This document shows positions 1-6,039 of a stretch of DNA of 9,796 bases, piece by piece. Origin of the DNA: an uncultured Peptococcaceae bacterium (GTDB lineage: Bacteria > Bacillota > Peptococcia > Peptococcales > Peptococcaceae). The position numbers and the translations under genes are program-made. The stretch lies in NCBI GenBank assembly GCA_902492275.1, contig CABUKW010000118.1, forward strand, positions 1-9,796, written 5' to 3'. The notes under the pieces are model-generated. The model saw nothing but the letters and a program-made list of their open reading frames with translations. It searched no databases and was not told where the DNA came from. Every line of letters begins with the position of its first letter. Within the stretch, counting starts at the first letter, position 1.

Positions 1-31
1 CCACCAAAAACTTAAATTGATTCAGTTGCAT
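1..31 (-). CDS. Partial CDS, first 10 codons only, possibly a LysR-type regulator
   Basis: Only the N-terminus lies in the window; the gene continues leftwards beyond base 1. It reads MQLNQFKFLV from an ATG at 31-29. The start is supported by a ribosome binding site GGAGGTGA at 43-36 and a well-spaced promoter further upstream at 100-72. The opening hydrophobic/Gln/Phe pattern resembles the first helix of LysR-family winged-helix regulators, which often start with a short M-x-L-x-Q-[FL]-x-x-[FL] pattern. Ten residues are too few to assign a family, so that resemblance is only a suggestion. The start itself is much firmer than the function. Confidence 0.55.
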   Translation of the reverse strand, partial: MQLNQFKFLV

Positions 32-35
32 CTTG

Positions 36-43
36 TCACCTCC
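36..43 (-). promoter_or_regulatory. Ribosome binding site of the partial leftmost gene
   Basis: On the minus strand the sequence GGAGGTGA lies 4 bases before the ATG at 31-29, so the GGAGG core is 7 bases from the start. This is a near-perfect match to the 16S rRNA tail. It is the main reason for believing a gene starts here although only 10 codons are visible. Confidence 0.7.
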
Positions 44-71
44 GCTCGTTAAAATTTTCTCTAATACCATT

Positions 72-100
72 ATTATATAGAAGACAAGAAAAATTTACAA
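72..100 (-). promoter_or_regulatory. Sigma-A type promoter of the partial leftmost gene
   Basis: Reading the minus strand, TTGTAA (100-95) and a perfect TATAAT (77-72) are separated by exactly 17 bases. The expected start of transcription is near base 65, giving a leader of about 35 bases before the ATG at 31. The T run of the hydrolase terminator lies just upstream, so this gene is independently transcribed. Confidence 0.65.
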
Positions 101-112
101 TCATTTCAGCAT

Positions 113-143
113 AAAAACACTGGCCAGTCACAAAAACCGGCCA
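113..143 (-). terminator. Terminator of the alpha/beta hydrolase gene
   Basis: On the minus strand TGGCCGGT (143-136) pairs with ACTGGCCA (128-121). This gives an 8-bp GC-rich stem with one G-T wobble and a 7-base loop. Three bases later comes a run of five T (complement of A at 117-113). It sits about 50 bases after the hydrolase stop codon. The other strand also has a short T run after the stem (147-150), so weak termination in both directions is possible. Confidence 0.6.
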
Positions 144-191
144 ATATTTTATCTCCATAGACGTTTCCGATTGAGATACTGTCTTCACCGT

Positions 192-893
192 TTACAGCAC
201 CTGTTCCATCCACCGCTCCAATGCCTGCAACTCTTCGGCTGTATGGAAATAATGCTCTGCATCTGGCACAACCTCCAACTGGCAGCCAAATTGCCGGGCG
301 AACTGCAAAATAGTGTCCTGCTGACATAATTCGTCTTTACCGCCATATAAAATTGCTGTGGACACTTGCCAACGATGCACAGGATGCTCCCGCACATAAC
401 AATAATAGTCCCAGTACAATGTTTGTCCAATGGGCGTGGTAATCACTTGTTCCTGCTCCAAATGCGCAAGGCTCACCTGAAACCAACCCATCATGGTTTC
501 GATAATCTGTTTCATGTCCACTACCGGCGATAAAAACCACGCCCGCTCCAGCCCTGCATCGGCATAAGCCAATAGAGCAAAATAGGTGCCAATACTGTTG
601 CCAAACACATTGATTCTGCTCCAGCGCTTCTTGGCATATTGCAGCACCTGCAGCAATTCAGGCACACAAATTTGTACTTTACAAAGAATATTTTCTGCTT
701 TGCGCACACCATGCTCCGGCAAATCAAAGCTCAAAACCTGATACCCCTTGGCACAGCCATGTTTGGCTAACAGCGTAATGGGAATATCCTCTTTATGAGA
801 CAAATTGCCATGCACCGCAATGATCACTGACTCTGCCAGTTCTCCCCACACAATAGCCGGAATTTGACCAATTTGTATCAATTCTTTCTGCAT
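192..893 (-). CDS. Alpha/beta hydrolase (serine hydrolase of unknown substrate)
   Basis: This 233-residue cytoplasmic protein has the marks of an alpha/beta-hydrolase fold enzyme, probably an esterase-like serine hydrolase. An early VHGN motif (residues 27-30) would supply the oxyanion hole. The nucleophile elbow is GNSIG with Ser100, followed by a small-residue helix. Asp187 in YGGKDE and His214 in DAEHYF (His217 is an alternative) complete the triad in the usual order and spacing. No signal peptide or membrane segment is visible. The start was set at the ATG at 893 because GGGAGG lies 6 bases upstream; a longer frame from a TTG at 914 has no such site. It is a single-gene unit with its own promoter and terminator. 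The substrate cannot be told from sequence; peptidase or thioesterase activity is also possible. Confidence 0.85.
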   Translation of the reverse strand: MQKELIQIGQIPAIVWGELAESVIIAVHGNLSHKEDIPITLLAKHGCAKGYQVLSFDLPEHGVRKAENILCKVQICVPELLQVLQYAKKRWSRINVFGNSIGTYFALLAYADAGLERAWFLSPVVDMKQIIETMMGWFQVSLAHLEQEQVITTPIGQTLYWDYYCYVREHPVHRWQVSTAILYGGKDELCQQDTILQFARQFGCQLEVVPDAEHYFHTAEELQALERWMEQVL

Positions 894-899
894 TAGAAA

Positions 900-905
900 C
901 CTCCC
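900..905 (-). promoter_or_regulatory. Ribosome binding site fixing the hydrolase start
   Basis: GGGAGG on the minus strand (905-900) is followed by a 6-base spacer and the ATG at 893. It lies inside the longer reading frame that begins at TTG 914, so it argues for the shorter, 233-residue protein. Confidence 0.7.
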
Positions 906-1020
906 GATCTGCAAAAAAATTCTTGATTTATCGTCTGCTTTTATCTATCATAGCTTTTTAGAACTCACCCACTTTTTATCTTCTTTCTTCCGAACCGTTT
1001 CTCAGCGAAAACGCTCTCCA

Positions 1021-1049
1021 ATTTTAACAGACCATACGGCAAAAAACAA
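1021..1049 (-). promoter_or_regulatory. Promoter of the alpha/beta hydrolase gene
   Basis: On the minus strand TTGTTT (1049-1044) and TAAAAT (1026-1021) are 17 bases apart. A TGT directly before the -10 box adds an extended -10 motif. It starts just after the pyruvate carboxylase terminator, which supports independent transcription of the hydrolase. The predicted start near 1014 leaves a leader of about 120 bases. That leader holds a small AGCG-TTTT-CGCT hairpin (1014-1003) but no riboswitch that I recognise. Confidence 0.55.
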
Positions 1050-1061
1050 GTTTTTCCACAC

Positions 1062-1098
1062 AAAAAGGGACTGCTCCAATCAGGAACAGTCCCTTTTT
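1062..1098 (-). terminator. Terminator of the pyruvate carboxylase gene (likely bidirectional)
   Basis: The arms AAAAAGGGACTG (1062-1073) and CAGTCCCTTTTT (1087-1098) are perfect complements over 12 bp. Past one mismatch the stem may extend by 3 more pairs. On the minus strand the hairpin ends in a T run, 25 bases after the pyc stop codon. The symmetrical A and T ends mean it could also stop transcription coming from the left. Confidence 0.85.
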
Positions 1099-1122
1099 AC
1101 ATATTCTAGTTTTCCAACAATC

Positions 1123-4100
1123 TTATTCGATGGTTGCGATTAATTCGCCAGCTACTACCTGCTGACCTTCTTTTACATTGATTTTGCCAATCTTACCGGT
1201 TGCGGTAGCCAGTACGTTGGTTTCCATCTTCATGGCTTCCAGTACGGCGATTGGTTCATTTTCTTTTACTTCGTCGCCTTCTTTTACCAGCAGCTTGATT
1301 AAGGTGCCTGGAATGTTGGCACCAACTTCATTTGGATTGCCTTCATCAGCCATCACAGTAGAAGCAACGGTTGCCACTGATTTGGCGGCTTTATCCAGAA
1401 TTTTAACGGTTCTTCTATTGCCGTTTACTTCAAAAATTAATTCGCGGAAGCCTTCTATATCCGGTTTGCGGATTTCAACCAGCTTGGTTACCAAAATTTT
1501 GCCTTCACTCAGAGCGATTTCACAGGTTTCCCCTTCGGTAATGCCATGGAAGAAGACATCGCTGCCCATGTGTACGAATTCGCCGTTATCCAGCTTAGCT
1601 TCCAGATAATCTTCGTATACTTTTGGATACATGCAGTAGCTCATAACCTGTTTCATATCCGCATCAATGCCGAATTCTTCATCCAGATGTTTTTTGATTT
1701 CAGCAAAATCTTCTGCTGGCAGCAATTCGCCTGGACGGCAGGTAATCGGCTGTTTGCCTTTCAATACTAATTGTTGCAGTTTTTCTGGGAAACCGCCTTC
1801 CGGCTGACCCATCATACCTTCAAAGTAGGTCACTACCGAATCTGGGAAGTCCATGCTCTTTGCTTTTTCATAAATGTTTTCCGGCGTCAAATCATTCTGA
1901 ATCATAAAGATGGTCAGGTCGCCAACTACTTTAGAAGACGGCGTAACCTTTACAATGTCGCCCAGCATCATATTGACGTCGCGATACATTTTCTTCACAT
2001 CGTCAAACCGATGACCTAAGCCAAAGCTTTCTACCTGCGCTTTCAGGTTGGAATACTGACCGCCGGGAATTTCATATTTATAGATTTCTGCATTGGTTGC
2101 TTTCAAGCCAGATTCAAAGCCGCCGTATACAGGACGTACAGCAGACCAGTAATCGGATACTTTCTGCAAATCATCGACAGACATTCCAGTTTCCCGATCG
2201 GTATGTTCCAGCGCAGCTACAATGGAGTTCAATGCAGGCTGACTGGTCAAACCTGCCATAGCATTGATGGCGCAGTCTGCAATATCCACGCCTGCTTCAG
2301 AAGCAGCTAGAACAGTTGCTACGCCGTTACCAGTGGTGTCATGGGTGTGCAGATGAATTGGAATACCAATTTCTTCTTTCAACGTGCTTACCAGTTTTCT
2401 GGCAGCAGCCGGTTTTAACAAACCGGACATATCTTTAATGCCCAAGATATGGGTGCCGGCTTTTTCCAGTTCTTTTGCCATTTTTACATAGTACTGCAAG
2501 GTGTACTTATCACGGCTTGCATCCATGATATCACCAGTATAGCACAGGCAAGCTTCACAAACTTTATTCTGTTTCAAGGTTTCATCAATAGCAACTTCCA
2601 TACCCTTCAGCCAGTTCAAAGAGTCGAAGATACGGAATACATCAATCCCTGCATCGGCAGATTCTTTTACAAAAGCGCGAATTACATTGTCTGGATAGTT
2701 TTTGTAACCAACAGCGTTAGCGCCGCGCAGCAGCATCTGGAACAATACATTTGGAATTTTCTGACGCAGCAGATCTAATCTTTCCCATGGAGATTCTTTC
2801 AGGAACCGATAAGCAACGTCAAAAGTAGCGCCGCCCCACATTTCCAGCGAAAACGCGTCTTTTTCAATCACAGAAGTAGCATCAGCAATCAAATTCATAT
2901 CTCTGGTACGCACACGGGTAGCCATCAAAGACTGATGAGCGTCACGGAAAGTGGTATCGGTTAAGAGCAGACGTTTCTGATCCAATACCCATTTTGCCAA
3001 TTTTTCTGGACCATGGGCATCCAGATACTGTTTGGTACCGCTTAAATCAGCAGGCACGTTATAATCGGTTGGTACGCGAGGTACATCGAATTTTGGTTTT
3101 ACGCCTTTTGTTTCATTGACAACTTTTTCACCTAAGAATTTCAGCAGTTTCAATTCTTTATCGCCTTTTTTGTTGGCGGTGAACAGTTCCGGTGTTTTGG
3201 CGATGAAGTTGGTATCGCAGTTACCGTTGCGGAAATCTTCATGGTTTAAAACATTCATGATGAAACCAATATTGGTTTTAACGCCTTTGATATTGGTTTC
3301 TTTCAAAGCACGCAGCGCTTTATTGACAGTATCGTTAAAGGTTCTGCTGTGTGCGATTACCTTTACCAACAGGCTGTCATAGTATGGACTGATAACAGAA
3401 CCGGTGAAAGCATTCCCGCCGTCTAAACGAATTCCGTTACCGGAGCTGGAACGATAAACGTCGATAATCCCTGTATCCGGTGCAAAATTATTGGCTGGAT
3501 CTTCGGTGGTAATCCGGCACTGAATGGCATAGCCGTTGGCTTTGATGTCATCCTGAGATTTGATATTGATTTCATCAGAATTTAACGGATATCCTTCCGC
3601 CACGAAAATCTGAGCCTGCACAATATCCACGCCGGTAATCATTTCAGAAACGGTATGTTCTACCTGAATCCGAGGGTTCATTTCGATAAAGTAATGCTGA
3701 CCGCTGGCATCCACCAGGAATTCAACAGTACCAGCGCCGCGATAGTTTACAGAACCGGCAATTTTCAATGCATCGCCGCAAATAGCCTGACGCTGTTCTT
3801 CGGTTAAGCACAGTGCAGGACCAAATTCAATTACTTTCTGATGACGGCGCTGAATGGAACAGTCACGTTCAAATAAATGCACCAGATTGCCGTGTTTGTC
3901 GCCCAGCACCTGTACTTCGATGTGTTTTGGATTTTCGATATATTTTTCAACAAAAATGGTGTCAATACCAAAAGCTTTCTTAGCTTCACTTTTTGCGCTT
4001 CTGTATTCCTGCAGCAGGTCTTTTTCATCCCGCACAATTCGCATCCCCCGTCCGCCGCCGCCGGCAGATGCTTTCAAAATCAGCGGATAACCGCAAACCT

Positions 4101-4554
4101 TTGCATATTCCTGTACTTCGTCTTCATTTTCTGCAGCTTTTTCTACACCTGGAATGGTTGGAACACCAACACTGGTAGCTACAATTTTAGATTGAATTTT
4201 GTCGCCCAACGCGTTCATCATTTCATGGGTAGGCCCAATGAACGCAATGCCGGCTTCTTCGCACTGTTTGGCGAATTCGGCATTTTCAGATAAGAAACCA
4301 TAGCCTGGATGAATTGCGTCAACTGCCTTCGCTTTTGCCAGTTCAATGATTTCGCCGATGCTCAGATAAGCATCTACTGGAGATTTTCCTTTCCCAATCT
4401 GGTAGGATTCATCAGCCAGTGTTCTGAACAGAGAATTTTTGTCTTCTTCTGAATAAATTGCAACACTGCGAATTCCCAGTTCCCGACAGGCACGGAATAC
4501 GCGAATGGCAATTTCACCACGGTTTGCTACCAATACACGTTTAAATTTTTGCAT
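1123..4554 (-). CDS. pyc: Pyruvate carboxylase (single-chain, biotin-dependent)
   Basis: It converts pyruvate, bicarbonate and ATP to oxaloacetate in the cytoplasm, normally as a tetramer. The 1143 residues match the usual full-length single-chain enzyme. The biotin carboxylase domain (about 1-455) has the glycine-rich ATP loop KASAGGGGRGMR (161-172), ERDCSIQRRHQK (229-240) and EMNPRIQVEH (291-300). The carboxyltransferase domain (about 528-800) has DTTFRDAHQS with metal ligand Asp538, the carboxylated lysine Lys707 in GIKDM, and HLHTHDTTGNG with His736 and His738. The C-terminal biotin-carrier domain carries AMKM with biotinyl Lys1109, 34 residues from the end. AGGAGG sits 8 bases before the ATG. 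A terminator follows, so it is a single-gene transcript. In a lactate or pyruvate fermenter it would feed the succinate/propionate branch as well as anaplerosis; that role is inferred. Confidence 0.98.
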   Translation of the reverse strand: MQKFKRVLVANRGEIAIRVFRACRELGIRSVAIYSEEDKNSLFRTLADESYQIGKGKSPVDAYLSIGEIIELAKAKAVDAIHPGYGFLSENAEFAKQCEEAGIAFIGPTHEMMNALGDKIQSKIVATSVGVPTIPGVEKAAENEDEVQEYAKVCGYPLILKASAGGGGRGMRIVRDEKDLLQEYRSAKSEAKKAFGIDTIFVEKYIENPKHIEVQVLGDKHGNLVHLFERDCSIQRRHQKVIEFGPALCLTEEQRQAICGDALKIAGSVNYRGAGTVEFLVDASGQHYFIEMNPRIQVEHTVSEMITGVDIVQAQIFVAEGYPLNSDEINIKSQDDIKANGYAIQCRITTEDPANNFAPDTGIIDVYRSSSGNGIRLDGGNAFTGSVISPYYDSLLVKVIAHSRTFNDTVNKALRALKETNIKGVKTNIGFIMNVLNHEDFRNGNCDTNFIAKTPELFTANKKGDKELKLLKFLGEKVVNETKGVKPKFDVPRVPTDYNVPADLSGTKQYLDAHGPEKLAKWVLDQKRLLLTDTTFRDAHQSLMATRVRTRDMNLIADATSVIEKDAFSLEMWGGATFDVAYRFLKESPWERLDLLRQKIPNVLFQMLLRGANAVGYKNYPDNVIRAFVKESADAGIDVFRIFDSLNWLKGMEVAIDETLKQNKVCEACLCYTGDIMDASRDKYTLQYYVKMAKELEKAGTHILGIKDMSGLLKPAAARKLVSTLKEEIGIPIHLHTHDTTGNGVATVLAASEAGVDIADCAINAMAGLTSQPALNSIVAALEHTDRETGMSVDDLQKVSDYWSAVRPVYGGFESGLKATNAEIYKYEIPGGQYSNLKAQVESFGLGHRFDDVKKMYRDVNMMLGDIVKVTPSSKVVGDLTIFMIQNDLTPENIYEKAKSMDFPDSVVTYFEGMMGQPEGGFPEKLQQLVLKGKQPITCRPGELLPAEDFAEIKKHLDEEFGIDADMKQVMSYCMYPKVYEDYLEAKLDNGEFVHMGSDVFFHGITEGETCEIALSEGKILVTKLVEIRKPDIEGFRELIFEVNGNRRTVKILDKAAKSVATVASTVMADEGNPNEVGANIPGTLIKLLVKEGDEVKENEPIAVLEAMKMETNVLATATGKIGKINVKEGQQVVAGELIATIE

Positions 4555-4562
4555 TCTTGGTA

Positions 4563-4568
4563 CCTCCT
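4563..4568 (-). promoter_or_regulatory. Ribosome binding site of pyc
   Basis: On the minus strand AGGAGG (4568-4563) is followed by an 8-base spacer and the ATG at 4554. It confirms the full-length start of pyruvate carboxylase. Confidence 0.75.
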
Positions 4569-4579
4569 AAAATTATTGT

Positions 4580-4597
4580 CATAATCATTGAATTATG
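4580..4597. repeat. Short inverted repeat in the pyc leader
   Basis: CATAAT (4580-4585) and ATTATG (4592-4597) are perfect 6-bp inverted arms around a 6-base spacer. If pyc transcription starts near 4606, the site lies within the first bases of the leader, where an operator would block initiation or early elongation. In an AT-rich spacer such a repeat could easily occur by chance. Confidence 0.3.
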
Positions 4598-4612
4598 TCA
4601 CATATTATTAAG

Positions 4613-4642
4613 ATTATACTACATTTATTCTGATAATCACAG
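4613..4642 (-). promoter_or_regulatory. Candidate pyc promoter (perfect -10, weak -35)
   Basis: The minus strand shows a perfect TATAAT at 4618-4613, about 45 bases before the pyc ribosome binding site. No good -35 box sits at 16-18 bases; the best is CTGTGA (4642-4637) at 18 bases with three matches. An activator, or an alternative start further upstream, would explain this. One alternative is TTTAAG-17-TATCAT on the minus strand ending at 4695-4748's right arm, near 4746-4741. Confidence 0.4.
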
Positions 4643-4692
4643 TACTATTTTGCGATTTTTATATAAATGAAATTTATTCAGCTATTTTCCTT

Positions 4693-4748
4693 TGTATCAT
4701 AGTTAAACCAAGGGTTAATGCCCTTTCTTGGCTGTTTTTTATGATACA
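4693..4748. repeat. Long imperfect inverted repeat / hairpin in the pyc upstream region
   Basis: The outer arms TGTATCAT (4693-4700) and ATGATACA (4741-4748) are perfect 8-bp complements 40 bases apart. Nested inside are CCAAGGG (4708-4714) and CCC-TTT-CTTGG (4721-4731), which form a second stem around a TTAATG loop. Read on the plus strand, the inner stem is followed by six T (4735-4740), as in an intrinsic terminator, yet no plus-strand gene lies upstream. Read on the minus strand it would be a structured pyc leader if transcription starts near 4735. Its role is unknown. Confidence 0.5.
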
Positions 4749-4798
4749 GTATACAAGGATTGTCTTAAACAAAAGGCAGGGTAAAATGTTCATACTTT

Positions 4799-4827
4799 TT
4801 GCAAAATATATGAAACTATGTTAAAAT
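4799..4827 (+). promoter_or_regulatory. Promoter of the small membrane protein gene
   Basis: TTGCAA (4799-4804) and TAAAAT (4822-4827) are 17 bases apart, and TGT directly before the -10 box gives an extended -10. Transcription should start near 4834, about 34 bases before the ATG. This is one of the clearest promoters in the window. Confidence 0.65.
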
Positions 4828-4867
4828 AAAAACTTAATTAGAACTATCATTTTTCAGGAGGATTTCT

Positions 4868-5182
4868 ATGGACAAGTTTCAAAAAATCAGCTCTCGTATT
4901 ACCATTGCGCTGGCACTGATTTGGGCTGTGCTGGTGGCAGCAGGACAACTATCAATCGGACAAAGCTATCTGGGTATTGGCATTTTAAGCGCCTATATTG
5001 GCATTCAAAATACCATTTTGCTTATTTGGGGACAGCGCACTGGCAAAATGTCAAAAAAAATCGCCCATGCTATCCAACAACACGGTCAGGATAAAGGGCT
5101 CATTCAATATGGCATTGTTAATATTCTATTGTTTTTATTGATTGGTCTGACTGTAGCCTATTGTGGATGGCAGCAGTTATAA
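4868..5182 (+). CDS. Small three-helix membrane protein of unknown function
   Basis: I do not recognise a family for this 104-residue protein. It has three hydrophobic stretches: about residues 11-28, 34-54 and 80-101. Positive charges cluster at the N-terminus (Lys3, Lys6, Arg10) and in the loop between helices 2 and 3 (Arg57, Lys60, Lys63, Lys64). By the positive-inside rule the N-terminus and that loop face the cytoplasm and the C-terminus faces out. There is no signal peptidase site and no catalytic motif. AGGAGG (4856-4861) lies 6 bases before the ATG. It has its own promoter and terminator, so it is a single-gene unit between pyc and the lactate operon. Nothing in the sequence ties it to either; possibilities include a small transporter subunit or a DUF-type membrane protein. 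Confidence 0.75.
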   Translation: MDKFQKISSRITIALALIWAVLVAAGQLSIGQSYLGIGILSAYIGIQNTILLIWGQRTGKMSKKIAHAIQQHGQDKGLIQYGIVNILLFLLIGLTVAYCGWQQL

Positions 5183-5197
5183 GGAAACTATCTTTTT

Positions 5198-5229
5198 TGC
5201 TCTCTGCAAATTGTTTGAGAGCATTTTTT
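5198..5229 (+). terminator. Terminator of the small membrane protein gene
   Basis: TGCTCTC (5198-5204) pairs with GAGAGCA (5217-5223) around a 12-base loop, followed directly by six T (5224-5229). It begins 15 bases after the stop codon and separates this gene from the lactate operon. Confidence 0.8.
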
Positions 5230-5239
5230 GTGCAAAAAA

Positions 5240-5265
5240 TACATGGTTACATCTCATTCCATGTA
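5240..5265. repeat. Inverted repeat upstream of the lactate operon promoter (candidate operator)
   Basis: TACATGG (5240-5246) and CCATGTA (5259-5265) are perfect 7-bp arms around a 12-base spacer. The half-sites are 19 bases apart, near two helical turns. The repeat lies about 50 bases upstream of the -10 box, a usual position for an activator. It could instead act as a second weak terminator of the preceding gene, because an AT-rich tail follows. No regulator gene is adjacent. Confidence 0.4.
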
Positions 5266-5313
5266 ATTATTTTCTATTTTCCATAAAAATTTTTCTCTCA
5301 TTTCCCCGTTCTG

Positions 5314-5322
5314 TGCTATACT
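5314..5322 (+). promoter_or_regulatory. Extended -10 promoter of the lactate operon
   Basis: TGC directly precedes TATACT (5317-5322), an extended -10 element with a 5/6 match. No recognisable -35 box exists 16-18 bases upstream, where the sequence is pyrimidine-rich. This suggests dependence on the extended -10 or on an activator. Transcription should start near 5329, leaving a leader of about 45 bases. Confidence 0.5.
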
Positions 5323-5325
5323 AAA

Positions 5326-5337
5326 AGATATATATCT
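5326..5337. promoter_or_regulatory. 12-bp perfect palindrome over the predicted lactate operon start (candidate operator)
   Basis: AGATATATATCT is a perfect 12-base palindrome covering the predicted transcription start, just 3 bases after the -10 box. A repressor bound there would block initiation. The alternating AT core makes chance occurrence fairly likely. Confidence 0.35.
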
Positions 5338-5373
5338 ATTCTTTTTGAAATCATTTTATATGGAGGCTTATTT

Positions 5374-6039
5374 ATGTCTAATCAGGCATTACAGAAAAAA
5401 ATTGACGAGGGTTTAGAGGATCATCCTTCTTGGGTGGGCCGTCACACCACCATCGACCACCTGCGACCCATGATTGCCAAAACAGTAGCCGTACATCCCG
5501 AACTGGCTCCCGCGCTGCGTGCGCTAAAAAAAGATGCACTGGATCATTTGGATACGCTGCTGCCCCAAACCATTGCCGCCATGGAGCAAAACGGCTTTCA
5601 TGTATATGTAGCCGAAGAATCCAGTCAGGCCGCTGATTATATAGCCAATATTGTTGGGGATCATCTCGTTGTGAAATCCAAAACCAATACGGGGAAAGAA
5701 ATCGGTTTAACGCACCGTTTGCAGGAACAGGGCGCCACCGTATACGAAACTGATTTGGGCGACCGTCTGGCTCAATTAGAAGGCAAAGGCAAGGCTTCTC
5801 ACACATTGGCCCCCGCCTCCCATCTCACCCGGGTAGAATGTTCTCAGTTGTTATCCAAAGATTTAGGCGAAGATTTGCCAACCGACCCTGAATTATTGGT
5901 GGGAGCTGCTCGCCGTTCTCTGCGCGCCGCTTTTTTGCGGGCTGAAGTAGGCATTTCCGGCGCCAACGCCATTGCTGCCGATACCGGCGCTATCTTTTTG
6001 ACCGAAAATGAAGGCAATATGTGTTACCAGCATTCCTAA
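5374..6039 (+). CDS. N-terminal fragment of the LdhH-type protein (LUD domain)
   Basis: As read, this frame gives 221 residues. It covers the N-terminal helices and most of the LUD domain, with KSKTNTGKEIGLTH (101-114), ETDLGD (125-130) and GANAIAADTGAIFLTENEGN (196-215), all typical of LutB. True homology ends at about Cys217 or Tyr218; the last three residues before the stop are out of frame. The fragment has no Fe-S ligands, so it should not work alone in electron transfer. It carries the operon's first ribosome binding site. Confidence 0.6.
   Translation: MSNQALQKKIDEGLEDHPSWVGRHTTIDHLRPMIAKTVAVHPELAPALRALKKDALDHLDTLLPQTIAAMEQNGFHVYVAEESSQAADYIANIVGDHLVVKSKTNTGKEIGLTHRLQEQGATVYETDLGDRLAQLEGKGKASHTLAPASHLTRVECSQLLSKDLGEDLPTDPELLVGAARRSLRAAFLRAEVGISGANAIAADTGAIFLTENEGNMCYQHS

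Larger units (their letters stand above)
4555..4867. other. Divergent intergenic control region between pyc and the small membrane protein gene
   Basis: This AT-rich stretch of 313 bases has no convincing reading frame on either strand. From left to right it holds the pyc ribosome binding site, a 6-bp inverted repeat (4580-4597), a perfect TATAAT for pyc (4618-4613, minus), a long imperfect inverted repeat (4693-4748), and the extended -10 promoter of the plus-strand gene (4799-4827) with its ribosome binding site (4856-4861). I see no tRNA or known riboswitch in it. Confidence 0.6.

Noticed and set aside
894..914. A 7-residue N-terminal extension of the hydrolase from a TTG at 914
   Set aside because: The GGGAGG ribosome binding site at 905-900 lies inside it and is correctly placed for the ATG at 893.
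894..1020. A riboswitch in the roughly 120-base leader of the hydrolase gene
   Set aside because: Only one tiny 4-bp hairpin is visible, with no conserved aptamer core or terminator/antiterminator pair.
1178..4293. Several plus-strand open frames of 60-143 codons
   Set aside because: All are antisense shadows of pyruvate carboxylase, whose full set of domains is unambiguous.
4571..4597. A Fur- or PerR-like box in the pyc leader
   Set aside because: The AT-rich inverted repeat matches the consensus only loosely on either strand, and pyc is not a typical target.
4693..4748. An insertion-sequence end or small transposable repeat
   Set aside because: Only one copy is present in the window, there is no target-site duplication, and no transposase remnant is nearby.
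6008..6039. Programmed ribosomal frameshifting joining the two halves of the lactate dehydrogenase subunit
   Set aside because: No slippery heptamer, internal Shine-Dalgarno or downstream stem is visible at the overlap, and the family spacing implies missing bases rather than a simple slip.
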